A stretch of DNA of 64,000 bases. It comes from Acanthacorydalis orientalis (Eukaryota; Arthropoda; Insecta; Megaloptera; Corydalidae). Location: assembly GCA_034766995.1 (NCBI GenBank), contig CM068315.1:23068062-23132061 (forward strand), read 5' to 3'. Of the stretch, positions 37,236 through 48,298 are shown piece by piece. How positions within the stretch are numbered: the first letter of the stretch is position 1; each line of letters opens with the position of its first letter. The position numbers and the translations under genes are program-made. The notes under the pieces are model-generated. The model ran no database searches, was not told the DNA's origin, and saw only the letters and a list, made by a program, of their open reading frames with translations.

Positions 37236-38245
37236 TTAAGTGTAAAAATTAATTTTGTGCCTTGAAATTGAATCAATCATAACTGTATTTAAATTAAAAT
37301 ATTTTTCAGTCATTTTAGAATTTTTAAGTGTCAACTTTAACATTTAAAAAACACTATACATCTTTGCCAAACAGTTGGCATAACTTGACAAAACGATGGC
37401 GTTCGAAAAGGAGCATATCATATATTGCATACTTTTCGTATTCCAGGTGAAAAAAATGTTGTCGAAGCCATGGGAATGTATTATGACACGTAAAACATTC
37501 CAAAGATGATAAAACGGTGGAAAAGGTCGGAAAATACATTGATGACTTTATCGACTCAAAGTCTTTCTTTCCCGACAACGGATTCGTCAGTTACCCGAAA
37601 TATGGTGTAAAATTATACAAAATAATGGGAGACATTTTGAAGAATGTATTCCATTTTTCTATAAATATTTATTTTCTATAAACATACGTAATATATAAAA
37701 CAGAGATGATTAATTATATTTTCCACCCTGAAAAAAGAAACTGATTAAAAGTGTTGTAAAACCAAATTATATGATAAATTTTGAGTTCGAATTCCAGGTA
37801 TGTCATCTTTGAATAATAAATATATTACTCTTTCTTCAACTCAATTTATTAAAAAGCAATCACCTGAACGATAGTTGGGAATTTTACTTCGAAGAGATAT
37901 CAGAAAATTATTAATAACAAAAAATCAACTTCAATAATTAATAAAATAAATAAATAATACTCGATTTCGTTTTTAAAAACTAATATCGAATATAATAAAA
38001 ATGTTTCTTCATTAAAACTGCACGGACTTATACACAGATATTAGTTTTAGTCACCATTAATGCCAGCATATTACATGCTTGATTTAAACATAGACTTTTT
38101 TTATTGACGTTTATTACGAATTACAAATTAGTTTTCGTATTTTTACCTCGAAACGAATAGTCTTTTTAAATTATTACAAAGAATTTCTTGTTTGTGTTCA
38201 AATAAATCAATTCATAATAATAGTAACCGCAACTGTATTGTAAAA
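37236..38245 (+). repeat. R1 repeat copy d with long 3' tail
   Basis: The most complete R1 copy. The leader runs to an ATG at 37396, then MAFEKEHIIYCILFVFQVKK. After frame changes it goes straight to SFFRQRIRQLPEIWCKIIQN and NGRHFE near 37560-37640, a mariner C-terminus. The central region with all three catalytic residues is absent, so this is an internal-deletion derivative. From about 37690 a tail of about 550 bases, shared only with copy b at 8.2 kb, follows and shows no coding signal. Confidence 0.78.
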
Positions 38246-38383
38246 TTATGTTTAATATTACTATTATTATTGACTATTGTTTAGAGAAGTCTTGTAAAGT
38301 TTGCTATAAAATATGGAAAATAAATACATAGTTAAACAAACATATTAATCATTTTTTGCTTAAGTCATTTGAAAATTCTTATG

Positions 38384-38394
38384 TGCACACACAC

Positions 38395-38431
<37 letters not shown>

Positions 38432-38456
38432 TACACACACAAACATATATATACAT

Positions 38457-38517
<61 letters not shown>
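38384..38517. repeat. Compound (CA)n / (TA)n microsatellite
   Basis: Alternating blocks of ACAC and TATA, ending in a long TA run. Confidence 0.95.
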
Positions 38518-38519
<2 letters not shown>

Positions 38520-38520
<1 letters not shown>

Positions 38521-38870
38521 GGTGCAGGTGTCTAAAAATTCACTGATAATTTTGATTTCACTGTTTTTTTTTGTCTTTCGTTCTTACTTATTTTCTTTTA
38601 TTTCAGATTTTAAATATAGTGTTTGGAAATAGTAATGGAAAAGTATACTCCAGTTCAACGTATGGTAATTATTTAGTTTTATTTCTAAAACAATCACTCT
38701 TTAATTTTCACACAGCGAAAAAGATTTCATTCTAAGTTTATTCCCTCCAAAAATACTATTTATGCTGTGAACTGTTGACTCGAGACGAACTGAAATGTCA
38801 CAATTAGCTACAACGGTAGCATCTGTAGAGTGAGTAAGAGAGAGTGTACCGAAAATTCTAGATCTATGGA
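38520..38870 (+). mobile_element. 5' fragment of a family A-related element
   Basis: CAGGTGTCTAAAAA follows a (TA)n tract, as at the left end of the 48.3 kb element. After a leader an ATG near 38635 gives MEKYTPVQRMVII, a stop, then FYF...NNHSL and later SKNTI and SVSKRESVPKIL traces that resemble the N-terminal helix-turn-helix part of family A transposase. Only the first third remains. Confidence 0.55.
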
Positions 38871-38945
38871 TCAGAAGACAAATAAGGAATTAAGTCTTTT
38901 ATGGAACAAGATGCATCTAATATTGTGTGATCAGATTTGAAGCTA

Positions 38946-39013
38946 TTACCGTCTGTATGTATGTATATAATATATGTATATAATATATGTATATAATATA
39001 TGTATGTAATATA

Positions 39014-39045
<32 letters not shown>
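38946..39045. repeat. (TGTATATAATATA)n-type and (TA)n microsatellite
   Basis: Three or four units of TATGTATATAATA are followed by TA. Confidence 0.9.
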
Positions 39046-39514
39046 ATCACTCACAGCTCAAATGGTATACCTAGTCCATATTATACTTTATCAAAATTAG
39101 GACTTTCACAAATGAAAATTGATTAAAAATAAAATATTTTTTTCTGAATTTAACACCTTAGATTGTAATTAATGAAAAAGTAAATATACAGAAACAAAAC
39201 AAAACATTCAGAGAAAATCATGTACAAAATTCATGACGCAGCTCAAATTATATAGTTGTATAATTCCAAGCGATCCAATAATCTACTTTTTGTCTAACCT
39301 TAAAATGATTTCACTCTATATTTCAATTTCTACACATTATTCTGTAGATGTACTTCAATGAGGACGTTTTTAAACGAAGATCGATCATCATAGTTAATAA
39401 TATTCCAATTGAGAACTGTCAAGAAACATTGCTAAAATAGTAAATAAAAGTTTGTCTAATATTTAACATATTAAACGTTTTACATTTTAAAATCTCTTGA
39501 GTATAAATCTAGAA
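39046..39514. other. No recognisable gene
   Basis: AT-rich sequence; nothing recognised. Confidence 0.55.
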
Positions 39515-39696
39515 AGGCGACCGACGAAATTTTTAGTGAGAACGAAGAATGGTGGATAATTTGTCAGGTCTATAATAATCCAAAAGTAAGTGCCGTGAAG
39601 TTGTTAACAGACATTGTTGAAAAAAGAATGTTATCCAGAAACAATTTTCAAGATATTGCAAAAGGTAGACATCCGTGAAAGACGGGCAGTTAAAAG
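39515..39696 (+). mobile_element. Tc1-like transposase N-terminal fragment
   Basis: One frame reads RKATDEIFSENEEWWIICQV followed by YNNPKVSAVKLLTDIVEKRM, resembling the second helix-turn-helix block of Tc1-type transposases (RKTT..ED...V..V..NPK.SA.KL). It is cut on the right by the mariner at 39697. Confidence 0.5.
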
Positions 39697-40881
39697 ATCA
39701 GGTCAGTCCATAAATTTGTGCGTATTCTAGAAAAAATTTTAAATAATACAAATAAAACACATTTTACTATTTTAATCAATGATATAATTTCCTTTATTAT
39801 CAACAACTTGTTGCCATCCGACAGATAATTTTTTAATACCATTTATGTAAAAGGACTCTCGTTTTGATGCAAAAACCCACCGAAATTTCTTTTCCGATTT
39901 CATCTTTATTGTTACATTTTTTTCTCTATAAAAAATTCTGAAAAACCAAAAATAAATGATAATCACTGAGGCAAATATCTGGCAAGTAAGGGAGATAAAG
40001 CAGGAGCTCCCAATGAAAGTCTCTAATTTCTTTGTAGTGTTGTCTGTGCCATGTGTGTTCTAGCATTATCATGGCGGAACAAAAGTTTTTTTGATATTCA
40101 CTAATCGCAGGTGTTTTTAATCAATGCTGAGGGTAAACGTGAAAGATGTTGACAACAGACGTTTGAATTAATTGTTTGATTTGGTTCTAGTAGTTCAAAG
40201 AGAATGACACCGTGCATATTTCACCAAACAGACAAAAGTGTCTTTTTTGGATGCAATTCCTTCTTTGCTATTGGTAAGGGCTTCTTATCATTATTTGTTT
40301 ACTATCTTTTTCTTAGGAACTTATGATACAGTATCCATTTTTCATCACCTGTCACAATGCGATCAAGAAACGGATAGTGTTCAAAGTGGGTTAAAAGAGA
40401 AGTACAGATGTTTATTCGCTCCTGGAAATTGGCTTCCGATAGCTCATGTGGTACCTACTTTCCAAGCTTAAACATCTTTCCTATCTCCTTTATGTGACGA
40501 AATACTGTTCCATGAGATGAATTAAATCTTTGTCATCTGATCCACCGTTAGTTTTGGCTATGAATCCATAAAGCTCTTTAGATCATCATTGTCAAACTTA
40601 ACAGGACGCTCTGGCCGAGGCTCATCATTAACACTGCTTTATCTATCCCTGAATATTTGCAACCATTTCTAGGCAGTCCTGACACTGATATCATTCTCAT
40701 TATGAACACTATTAATTTTTCTGCTGCGAAACTTGTACTTTCACCATTTGAAAATAAAAAGTTTAGTTTGTACTGTTTATCGACATTCCACATCTTGTTT
40801 ACAAGTGTACTGTTTTACGAAATGAGTCGTGTTAAATCATACATGCAATGTTAATACGGACCAATTTATGAACTGACCTGA
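39697..40881 (-). mobile_element. Mariner-like element M3 with both ends
   Basis: The terminal repeats are TCAGGTCAGTCCATAAATTT at the left and TCAGGTCAGTTCATAAATT inverted at the right. TA follows the right end and GA precedes the left end, a mutated TA. The minus strand encodes transposase remains. Around 40580-40620 there is DEPRPERPVKFDNDDLKSF, the linker after the helix-turn-helix. At 39772-39860 there is a C-terminus ending GIKKLSVGWQQVVDNKGNYI. The central part contains stops. Motifs fit DD34D mariner; the subfamily is uncertain. A 5' piece of a Tc1-like relic abuts the left end. Confidence 0.82.
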
Positions 40882-41449
40882 TACAATTAATAAATGCGAG
40901 TAGCAAAAAAATAAAAGTAAAATATGCTCGCGGGCACAATACAAAACTGTTGATTTTTGGAAGATAGATGTTTGCAGATGAAAGAAAATTCAATGTTTTC
41001 ACATCAGATTCATTGAAAATGCATTTACACATTCTAGAAGCTAATGGTAAAGAATTAGACATAAGAAAGACCTTCAAATATAATTTACATAATTCCTCAC
41101 ATTAATTGTATAACAATTAATAGATAAATTATATTTATCTTCAATTCTTTTCGATAGAACGTTCTGTTCTTTCATGAAATAATTTTGAAAATTTATATTC
41201 TTATTATCATCCAATATAAGTTTGAACTGAGTTAAAAAATGATAAATTACTACATAGAACACACTTAGAACGTGCATGCATTTCGACAGATATTTACAGC
41301 ATTCATTCACAAAAAGAAAGAAAAATATTTTTCTAAAAAAAGAAGAGAACCGTTTTTCAATTAAATCTTATTCAGATTATTCGATATCGAAATCTGTACA
41401 CAACATTAATTAACGAGTATTATTCGTTAAAATAACCAACAATAAATAT
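40882..41449. other. No recognisable gene
   Basis: AT-rich sequence. Minus-strand frames at 40832-41077 and 41074-41310 lack motifs. Confidence 0.5.
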
Positions 41450-41840
41450 ATGCATACATTAAATGCGATTGTATTGAGTAGCTACACACACACATTCAAG
41501 ATCAACAAACAGGATAAAAAGGCGAAATATGGAAAAAGTAAACATTTAACGCCGCTGGAAAACGTGTGCAGCATACACATGCGACAAATGATTTTCGAAA
41601 TACAGCTGGGCATTCATCGCATACTTATTGTTAAGTAGTCGTCCGACCGCCCAAACGGTTATGCATCTGCGGGTGCGAGCTAACGGCGTTAATGACGAAT
41701 CGCGGGTAAGGCCCCAGAGATGTCTAGACTGCTCCGGGCGACAAAGCGCCTCCACATCTCTTGTTGTCGTGTGACATTCTGTATTTTTTTTTACATTTAG
41801 TCGCTGAATTATTATAACCACCTGAGGCGCGCATATGGAA
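41450..41840. other. GC-richer island, function unknown
   Basis: Between about 41540 and 41840 the sequence is much less AT-biased than its surroundings, with CpG-bearing runs such as ACCGCCCAAACGG and GCGGGTGCGAGC. A 108-codon open frame on the minus strand (41546-41872) shows no domain or good splice context. It may be a conserved non-coding or promoter region of a host gene, which is inference only. Confidence 0.3.
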
Positions 41841-42400
41841 TCATTGATCAAGACAGAAATGCAGATCCGCAACGGCGATTATGTATTTACGAACAGTTGC
41901 ATCTGTGTTTTTGAACACGTACTGGTCGTCCAAGCACAATTTATTTACTGCAAATATTCTATACGTTTTTTAATTATCTGTATGTGTACTGATTTAACAC
42001 ATTCAATGTTCGAGAGATAAACTTCGGACAAGCAAGAAAGGTAATATATTTATTGTCAATGAGTTAAGAAAATTAAAATCTGGATTTTTTAAATATACAA
42101 TTACTAAAGTTCATATTTAACGAACAAATAAATATAATTTTACAAAAAATAAAATTATATTTTAAATGTCTAATGAAATTGAATCTATTTATTAACAAAT
42201 TCTTTTTTTATTTCATATAATTCAAGTATTTTTTTTAATGACTAACATTAAGAAATGTTATTTAATTACCTCTCCTTCATAAATGTTCATACAATAATAT
42301 AAACTAAATTCAATTTTCGCACATCATCCGAATAAACACAAATCGATTCCTAGTCTACTCAAATAATAATAACTGTATTGGATATAATTAACAGAATCAT
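41841..42400. other. No recognisable gene
   Basis: AT-rich sequence; nothing recognised. Confidence 0.55.
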
Positions 42401-42402
42401 TA

Positions 42403-43726
42403 CAGTAAACCGGTGTTATTCCGATTATAGTTAATCCTGATCTAAATATGAAAATAACAAAGTATAAATCCGTTTGAAAAGAAAGACTTTTCTTAAAAAG
42501 AACGGCAAATATCCCACATTTACCATATTTGACGAATTGAAATACTGGAAAACTAACAGAATACAGATAGTGGTCTTGACTTGACGAGATTAGAGCCAGA
42601 TTACTTTCAAATTATGTTGAGAGTAGCAGAAGAGATTGAAACAATTCAAGAAAATATTGAATATTGGCTTGTGCTGAACGAAAGAGAACCTAGATTTCCT
42701 GATAGAGAAAGAAATTGTTGCAAGTGTCATTACGGATTCTGTTATAGACGAAGAATCAGATACCGAACAAGATGAATTACAAGAATCTACAAGAAACAAG
42801 AAGCTTCTTAGATGATACTGATGCAGTAATTAATTATGTACTCTTCAAATGAATCCAAAATTGTTTAAATATTGTAACACTTAAGAATTCTGACGGAAAT
42901 CTTTATTACACAATAGCAACAGTGATCTATTCAAGCAAGATCGACTAGAATTGGAAAAAGGAGATCATAAATTTCTGCTCCTGGCAGAGGTAAAAACACC
43001 TGTAGATGTTATTACAGATTCTGTGATGGTAGAAAAATCAGATACTGAAGAAGATAATTACAAGAACCTACAAATAAAAAAAAATAATTATTTGAGGTTT
43101 ACGGACGTATCGACAACTAAGGCCATTTGCATCCAAAGATAAGAAGAAGCTTCTTACTTTCACAAGAGATGATATTGATGCAGTAATCAACTATATAGTC
43201 TATTTAATAGGGGGACTGTTGAAAACACTTAAGAACTCTGACAGAGATCTTTATTAAAGAATAGCAGCAGAGGTCTGTTCTACCAAATCTTTTTGAATCG
43301 ATGATCATCTTTCATGGTTGTTAAATTAAGAATTTACATTAATATATATATTTTATTTATTAATTTTCATCAATACCAGCGCTATCATTAAATTTTCCAT
43401 TTATTTGAGACAGAGATCTGTTCTACTAAAACTTAACATTTTTTTCAAATCTTTTCAAATCGATGATCTTCTTTTATAGTTTTTAAATAAAGTCTATATA
43501 TTGATACTGATACATATACATATTTGTATACACACACACAAACACACACACATATATATATATATATACACACATTATTTATTTATTTTCATCAGCTCTA
43601 GTTCTATCATTAAATGTTCCATTTATTCGAGTTCTAAAATCTGTTTTTACCTTTTAGAACTATCTTATGCTTGACTCAACCGGGTGATCTTGCTCCTCTA
43701 TTATCCGGATTAGCGAGGATTTACTG
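42403..43726 (+). mobile_element. Tigger/pogo-like element with both ends, deleted and internally duplicated
   Basis: The left end CAGTAAACCGGTGTTATTCC (preceded by TA at 42401-42402) and the inverted right end CAGTAAATCCTCGCTAATCC (43726) are pogo/Tigger-type terminal repeats. The interior has only the acidic C-terminal part of a Tigger transposase: EKEIVASVITDSVIDEESDT with EQDELQE near 42705-42790 and DDTDAVINYVLF near 42815. This block is repeated at 42975-43260 (VITDSVMVEKSDTEEDN, RDDIDAVINYIVY). A 3' part (AGAGATCTGTTCTAC, ATCGATGATC, CTATCATTAAAT) is also repeated. The DNA-binding and DDE domains are absent. The right target TA reads TT. Confidence 0.75.
43531..43578. repeat. (CA)n(TA)n microsatellite
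   Basis: CACACA units, then TATATA, then CACACA. Confidence 0.9.
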
Positions 43727-43734
43727 TTTATTAA

Positions 43735-44087
43735 CCCTTAGCGGACCAATGTCGCAATTTACGCGGTATAGCACTTTTACTTATTTCGCAATTTACGTGG
43801 CATAACACTTTTACTTATTAAGTCGAATGCCGCTTACATTGCGGCAAAAAATCATTTTATCATTTTCATCATTATTATTGTTATTATATTTTCATTTAAC
43901 ACGATAAATGTTACGTCGGCTCCTTTTAGTTAATTCATTTCCAATCGTTATCTGTATTTTCACTAAAAATAAATATTTTTTTCTTTATACCTGACATAAA
44001 AACCATTAGCGAATAATTTTTCTTCGTATAAAAAAATGCTTGGACCCAGCGGTAAACAAAATTAAAATACTTCTGGACCGTTAAGGG
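43735..44087. mobile_element. piggyBac-type MITE, 353 bp
   Basis: Flanked by TTAA at 43731-43734 and 44088-44091. The terminal inverted repeats are CCCTTAGCGGACCA and CCCTTAACGGTCCA. An internal direct repeat (TTTCGCAATTTACG with TGGCATA/CGGTATA and ACACTTTTACTTATT) occupies 43750-43820. There is no coding capacity. The ends share CCCTTA with the 10747 MITE but otherwise define a different family. Confidence 0.9.
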
Positions 44088-44091
44088 TTAA

Positions 44092-45985
44092 TATTCTGAA
44101 TTCTGTAATACAATAAACATTTCTTCCTCAAAAAGGACAATAAACATCCGACTAGATTACTGAATTGAACTCTAAATTCATTTCTCTCGATACGTGGTGG
44201 ATGAAGTATTCTGATATTCATAACAGACGTTATTCCTCAACTTCAATGAAAAAAATTTAAAAAATAGAAACGCGTTCCGAACATGCATCAATACACACAC
44301 CTAAAGACGTATATTTTAAAATTAAACACATCTCTTTGTCCGATTAAAAAATCAATGTGAGATAATAGTAAAAAAAACGACATCAGTTTGCATTTAATCG
44401 TGCATCAAAATATAATATTCGTCACGGAGACCACAACAAACCCAACATGAATTTTATTTGCACAGTTTATAAGCACACCGGTAATAAATTATCACCGGCC
44501 GATCAATTCATACGAGCGCAAATGTGAACAATAAAATGTAAGTAATGTATTGCCAATAAATATTTTCGTCACTGATCAATTGACAATATATTCTGAAGCC
44601 ATACAGTAATTTGACGATGTTATTATGTACGAATGCAAAAAAAAAGAAAAACTGTTTTTATATTGAAATCACGAAACGCTTTTAATATGCAGCTTATAAT
44701 TGAATAATAAATTCACAGCAGTTTAGTTATATCGACATAAAAATGCAGAAATGCATGGCCATTGAATAATTTATGAATGAAATAACACTAAAAACATGTA
44801 CTTTGTTCAAGATATAAAATCAGTTTAACTACCGCGTTTTATTGGTATTTATAAATATATAAATTCGATGTGTGTGTGTGTTTTTGCATGTCGTGAAACT
44901 ACATAAAAATGTGTAATGTTTATAAATAAACGTTTGGGATGTATGCGAAACGATAACGGAAAATTTAAAATAAAATCAACGAATTAACGTTTACAATAAA
45001 TACAAGTAAATATAATCATTTACACTACTCGTTTTTAATTTAAACCCTTTATTCAACAAAAAGTGACATAAATAGTCACTCATTTTAATCTCACTGATAC
45101 AGGGTTCACCAGTGGTACGAGAAATTTTAAAAGCAGGACTTAAAGTTGGAGTGAGAGAACAAAATTAAGCGACGCAAGTCATGTTTTTTTTCAGAAATGA
45201 ATTACTTTCCACAAATTTTTGTAGCAAAATATTCAATAATTATTTTTAACGCGTGTACATTTCGAAGTTGAATACATTCTCTCTTTAGTGGCGCCAGTGG
45301 AAAGGGGCTCATGTGTAAAAGTAAATTTAGGTACAGTGACAAAGCTAGAAGTAAAACTTATATATTTTATGTACTTTGACATTGTAGAAAGATTTATGTT
45401 TATATAAATGATTAGAATTTAATTTTAAATTAGATTAATTTTTATAAATGGGGCCTTACATTTCGTAACATTTTCTTGTCAACAACGTTATTTTTCTAAT
45501 GAGACACAAGATTGAAGCTCATTTCAGGTTTAAATATTTCTGTTAAATATTGTATATTCATCAATAGGCATTAATCAATTTTGTTTACAATATAATTTTT
45601 CATCTTGTGGCTAAATTTACTTTCAAAAATAACTTTTTCACTTCCCTCACAAACCAAAATATATTTTTATGGTGAAAAATATTTAACAATTTCTTATTAA
45701 TCATTTTTTTTTTTAATTTTATGCGTATCTTGACAGCACGCCACTCATCTTCAAAGAGTTAAAATTCTGCATATGTTTAAATAGAAATAAAAATCTCTTA
45801 TAAATCCTCGGAGTATATTTTTTTGTACTCGAGCGCATCATCGCCAACAAAATGTGTGTAAGTAACAAACAAAAATGATCTATAATTAATTATTGAACAT
45901 TTCTGATTAGAAAAGAGGGGTGTTTTTGTGAAGAAGAAAATTTGATTTCTTAACCTACTTCATTTCATTTAAATATTTTTTTTTC
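44092..45985. other. No recognisable gene; unclassified repeat-like patch
   Basis: Mostly AT-rich. At 45100-45320 a mixed-composition patch begins with CAGGGTTCACCAGTGG after TA, which could be a transposon end, but no partner end was found. Confidence 0.4.
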
Positions 45986-45989
45986 ATGA

Positions 45990-47165
45990 AATCATGGCCA
46001 TTTTATAAACATAGAGCAGTTTTTTTAGATGCACATCGAGATTTCGCTGTGAAATCATTTGACAAAAACGGCGAGTTTACTACAATTGTACAAAGGCTAT
46101 TTCGCAATCTTTAAGCGTTGTTGTCACATTCTGACCAGTCATCCCATCAACTTGTGGGCTCAGAAGTTTCAGGAAACTAGTTCCATATTAAATTTGAATC
46201 ATTAAAGGACGAGAAACGCAATAAGACCACCATAAAACATTGACCGTGTTAGAGTTGCTGTAACGCGTAGCCAAATGACCCGTAAACACTCCTCTGCATT
46301 GAACATAAATAACACATCTGTACATCAAATGCTGCATAAAGATTTAAATTTTCATCCGTAAAAAATTCAAATTGTTCAGAAGTTAAAAAAATACTGATTT
46401 TGTCTGCTCGGATGCATTTTTGTCAAGATATTCTTGCGCGTTTGGATGAAAATAAAAACATGATTCACAATTTATTCATGTCAGGTGAAGTATATTTTCA
46501 TTTTAATGTAGAAGAGTCGATATTGAGGTGCTGAGAACCCATTTAAATCACATCAAAAATAGCTACATAGTCAAAAAGTTACTGTACGATGTACATTTCC
46601 GTCTTTCTTCACTATTGAACCATTCTTCTTCGAAGACAACAATGAAAATGCTATAAACATTAACGCATCTCATTACACTAGCATGATTATAACATTTTTC
46701 TGATTTTTCTGACGCAAAAATTAATTCGATTTGTTCAAATTACATGGTTTCAGCAAAATGGAGCAACAAGTCATACAGCTAGAGTGTACTTGGCTGCTAT
46801 AAGAGCCCTCTTTTCGACCATATCATTTCCAAAAATAGGCATGTTGTTTGGCCAGCAAGATTTCAGGATTTGAAGGCATCTGATTTTCGTTGAGGTTATC
46901 GAAACAGCAAGACGTACACTGATTGTCCACACATTATCCTTGAACTTAAAAATCTAAGAAGCAATGCGAGGGTTCCATCAGACATGTTAAGATGGCTAAT
47001 AGAAAATTTCTGAATGACACGAATCCGTGCACCAAAATGGTCCTCACATATCAAACGTTCTTTTTCAATAATAAAATTGGCCAATATACCAAAGGAAAAT
47101 ATGCAAACAAAATTATATAAAAATTCATTTAATTATTGCGTTTTAAAAAAAATCCGTTCCTCTGA
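45990..47165 (+). mobile_element. Mariner-like (DD41D-type) relic, family E
   Basis: The sequence reads in pieces as a transposase related to families A and B: HRAVFLDAHRDFAVKSFDKN near 46010, MHFCQDILARLDENKNMIHN near 46411, LFMSGEVYFHFNVEES near 46472 (first Asp replaced by Gly), FFEDNNENAININASHYTSM near 46628, WFQQNGATSHTARV near 46748 (second Asp replaced by Asn), and a C-terminus with RRLSIRHVKMANRKFLN-like residues near 46980. Many frameshifts and stops. Terminal repeats were not recognised, so the ends are approximate. Confidence 0.7.
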
Positions 47166-47639
47166 CGTACACCCTTCACGTTCGAATATTTAATTTGATT
47201 CTATTTAAGAAATAGAATCAAATTAAATATTCATTCACAAATATCTTGTAGAAACTCATTCAGTATTCCACAGATCTGAATTACTTTTATATTCAAATAA
47301 GTTTTTTTTAAAAAAAATTGTTAAATCATAACTATTTTCTGATTCGATCAAATTAATCTGACTGAAACGCTTCTAATATATTTGTCAAACCCACATCGTA
47401 GTGTTTCATCACAAGTGGTTTTCTGTAATTTACTTCCAAATAGACATATTTAAATTTGTCTCGATCTCTCGTTGAATGATTAGTTTAACCATTGAAAAAA
47501 GGAGAACAACCTTCACACAGATGTCAAATGCAAGCTAATAAAATAAATCTAGATATTTAACACATCAAAACACCTCTATACATTACACAAGAGTGTTTAT
47601 TATATTTATATAAATAAAATTTAAAACCGTTCGTTCGAC
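47166..47639. other. No recognisable gene
   Basis: AT-rich sequence. A local inverted repeat, TTTGATTCTATTT with its complement, lies near 47193-47228. Confidence 0.5.
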
Positions 47640-47927
47640 TTCGAAGGCGTGACATAACAGAAAACAAACAAAAAAAAGAGATGCACTGAAAAAATCGCAA
47701 AGCGGCGAGACTCACGTGTTTTGGGTGGAACTATATAATAATATGTCTAAAAGCGAGACGGGCGTCTGATTTATCGTGACGTGGCCGTACAATAGACAGG
47801 CCACATAAATTATAGTGAAATTCGAATAAGAAGAAGAATCCGCGCACGATTTCATCTGACGTGGTGTTTCATTGATGTAGCTGAGACGTGGTAACATGTA
47901 CGACGACGAATGCATGAACCGACAGCC

Positions 47928-48086
47928 ATGGCAGTGTACAACTCGTCCGGCGCCACTGATTATGAATGGAATGGAAACACGTTCGAGCAGTTTGCGGAAT
48001 TAGTCACTATTTTTTTGTCGACGTTAATTGTCTTGAAAAACAACATTTCGATAAACGGTGAATCGTTAATGCGACTAGGTTGTTAA
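47928..48086 (+). CDS. Small open frame or first exon, unidentified
   Basis: 52 codons from an ATG with an acceptable context (GCCATGG). The first 25 codons (MAVYNSSGATDYEWNGNTFE) lie in GC-richer DNA with coding-like composition. Then follows a hydrophobic stretch (LVTIFLSTLIVL) and a second N-glycosylation-like NIS. This could be the amino end of a membrane protein, or a chance frame crossing into AT-rich DNA. The GC-richer context begins near 47690. No homology recognised and no donor site of good quality in the right place. Confidence 0.25.
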   Translation: MAVYNSSGATDYEWNGNTFEQFAELVTIFLSTLIVLKNNISINGESLMRLGC

Positions 48087-48239
48087 TATTGCGCAGTCGT
48101 GTTATTTACATTGCTCATAATCGCCGAAAACGATCATGTTAATGAAATTATATTAACAGACGAGCCTGTTTTTAATATGTTTAACGTTGTGAAAATATGG
48201 CAATTATTAAATAAACCTCCTCTGCATATTAATGTAGAA

Positions 48240-48241
48240 TG

Positions 48242-48295
<54 letters not shown>
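48240..48295. repeat. (TA)n microsatellite
   Basis: Ends exactly at the family A element. Confidence 0.95.
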
Positions 48296-48298
<3 letters not shown>

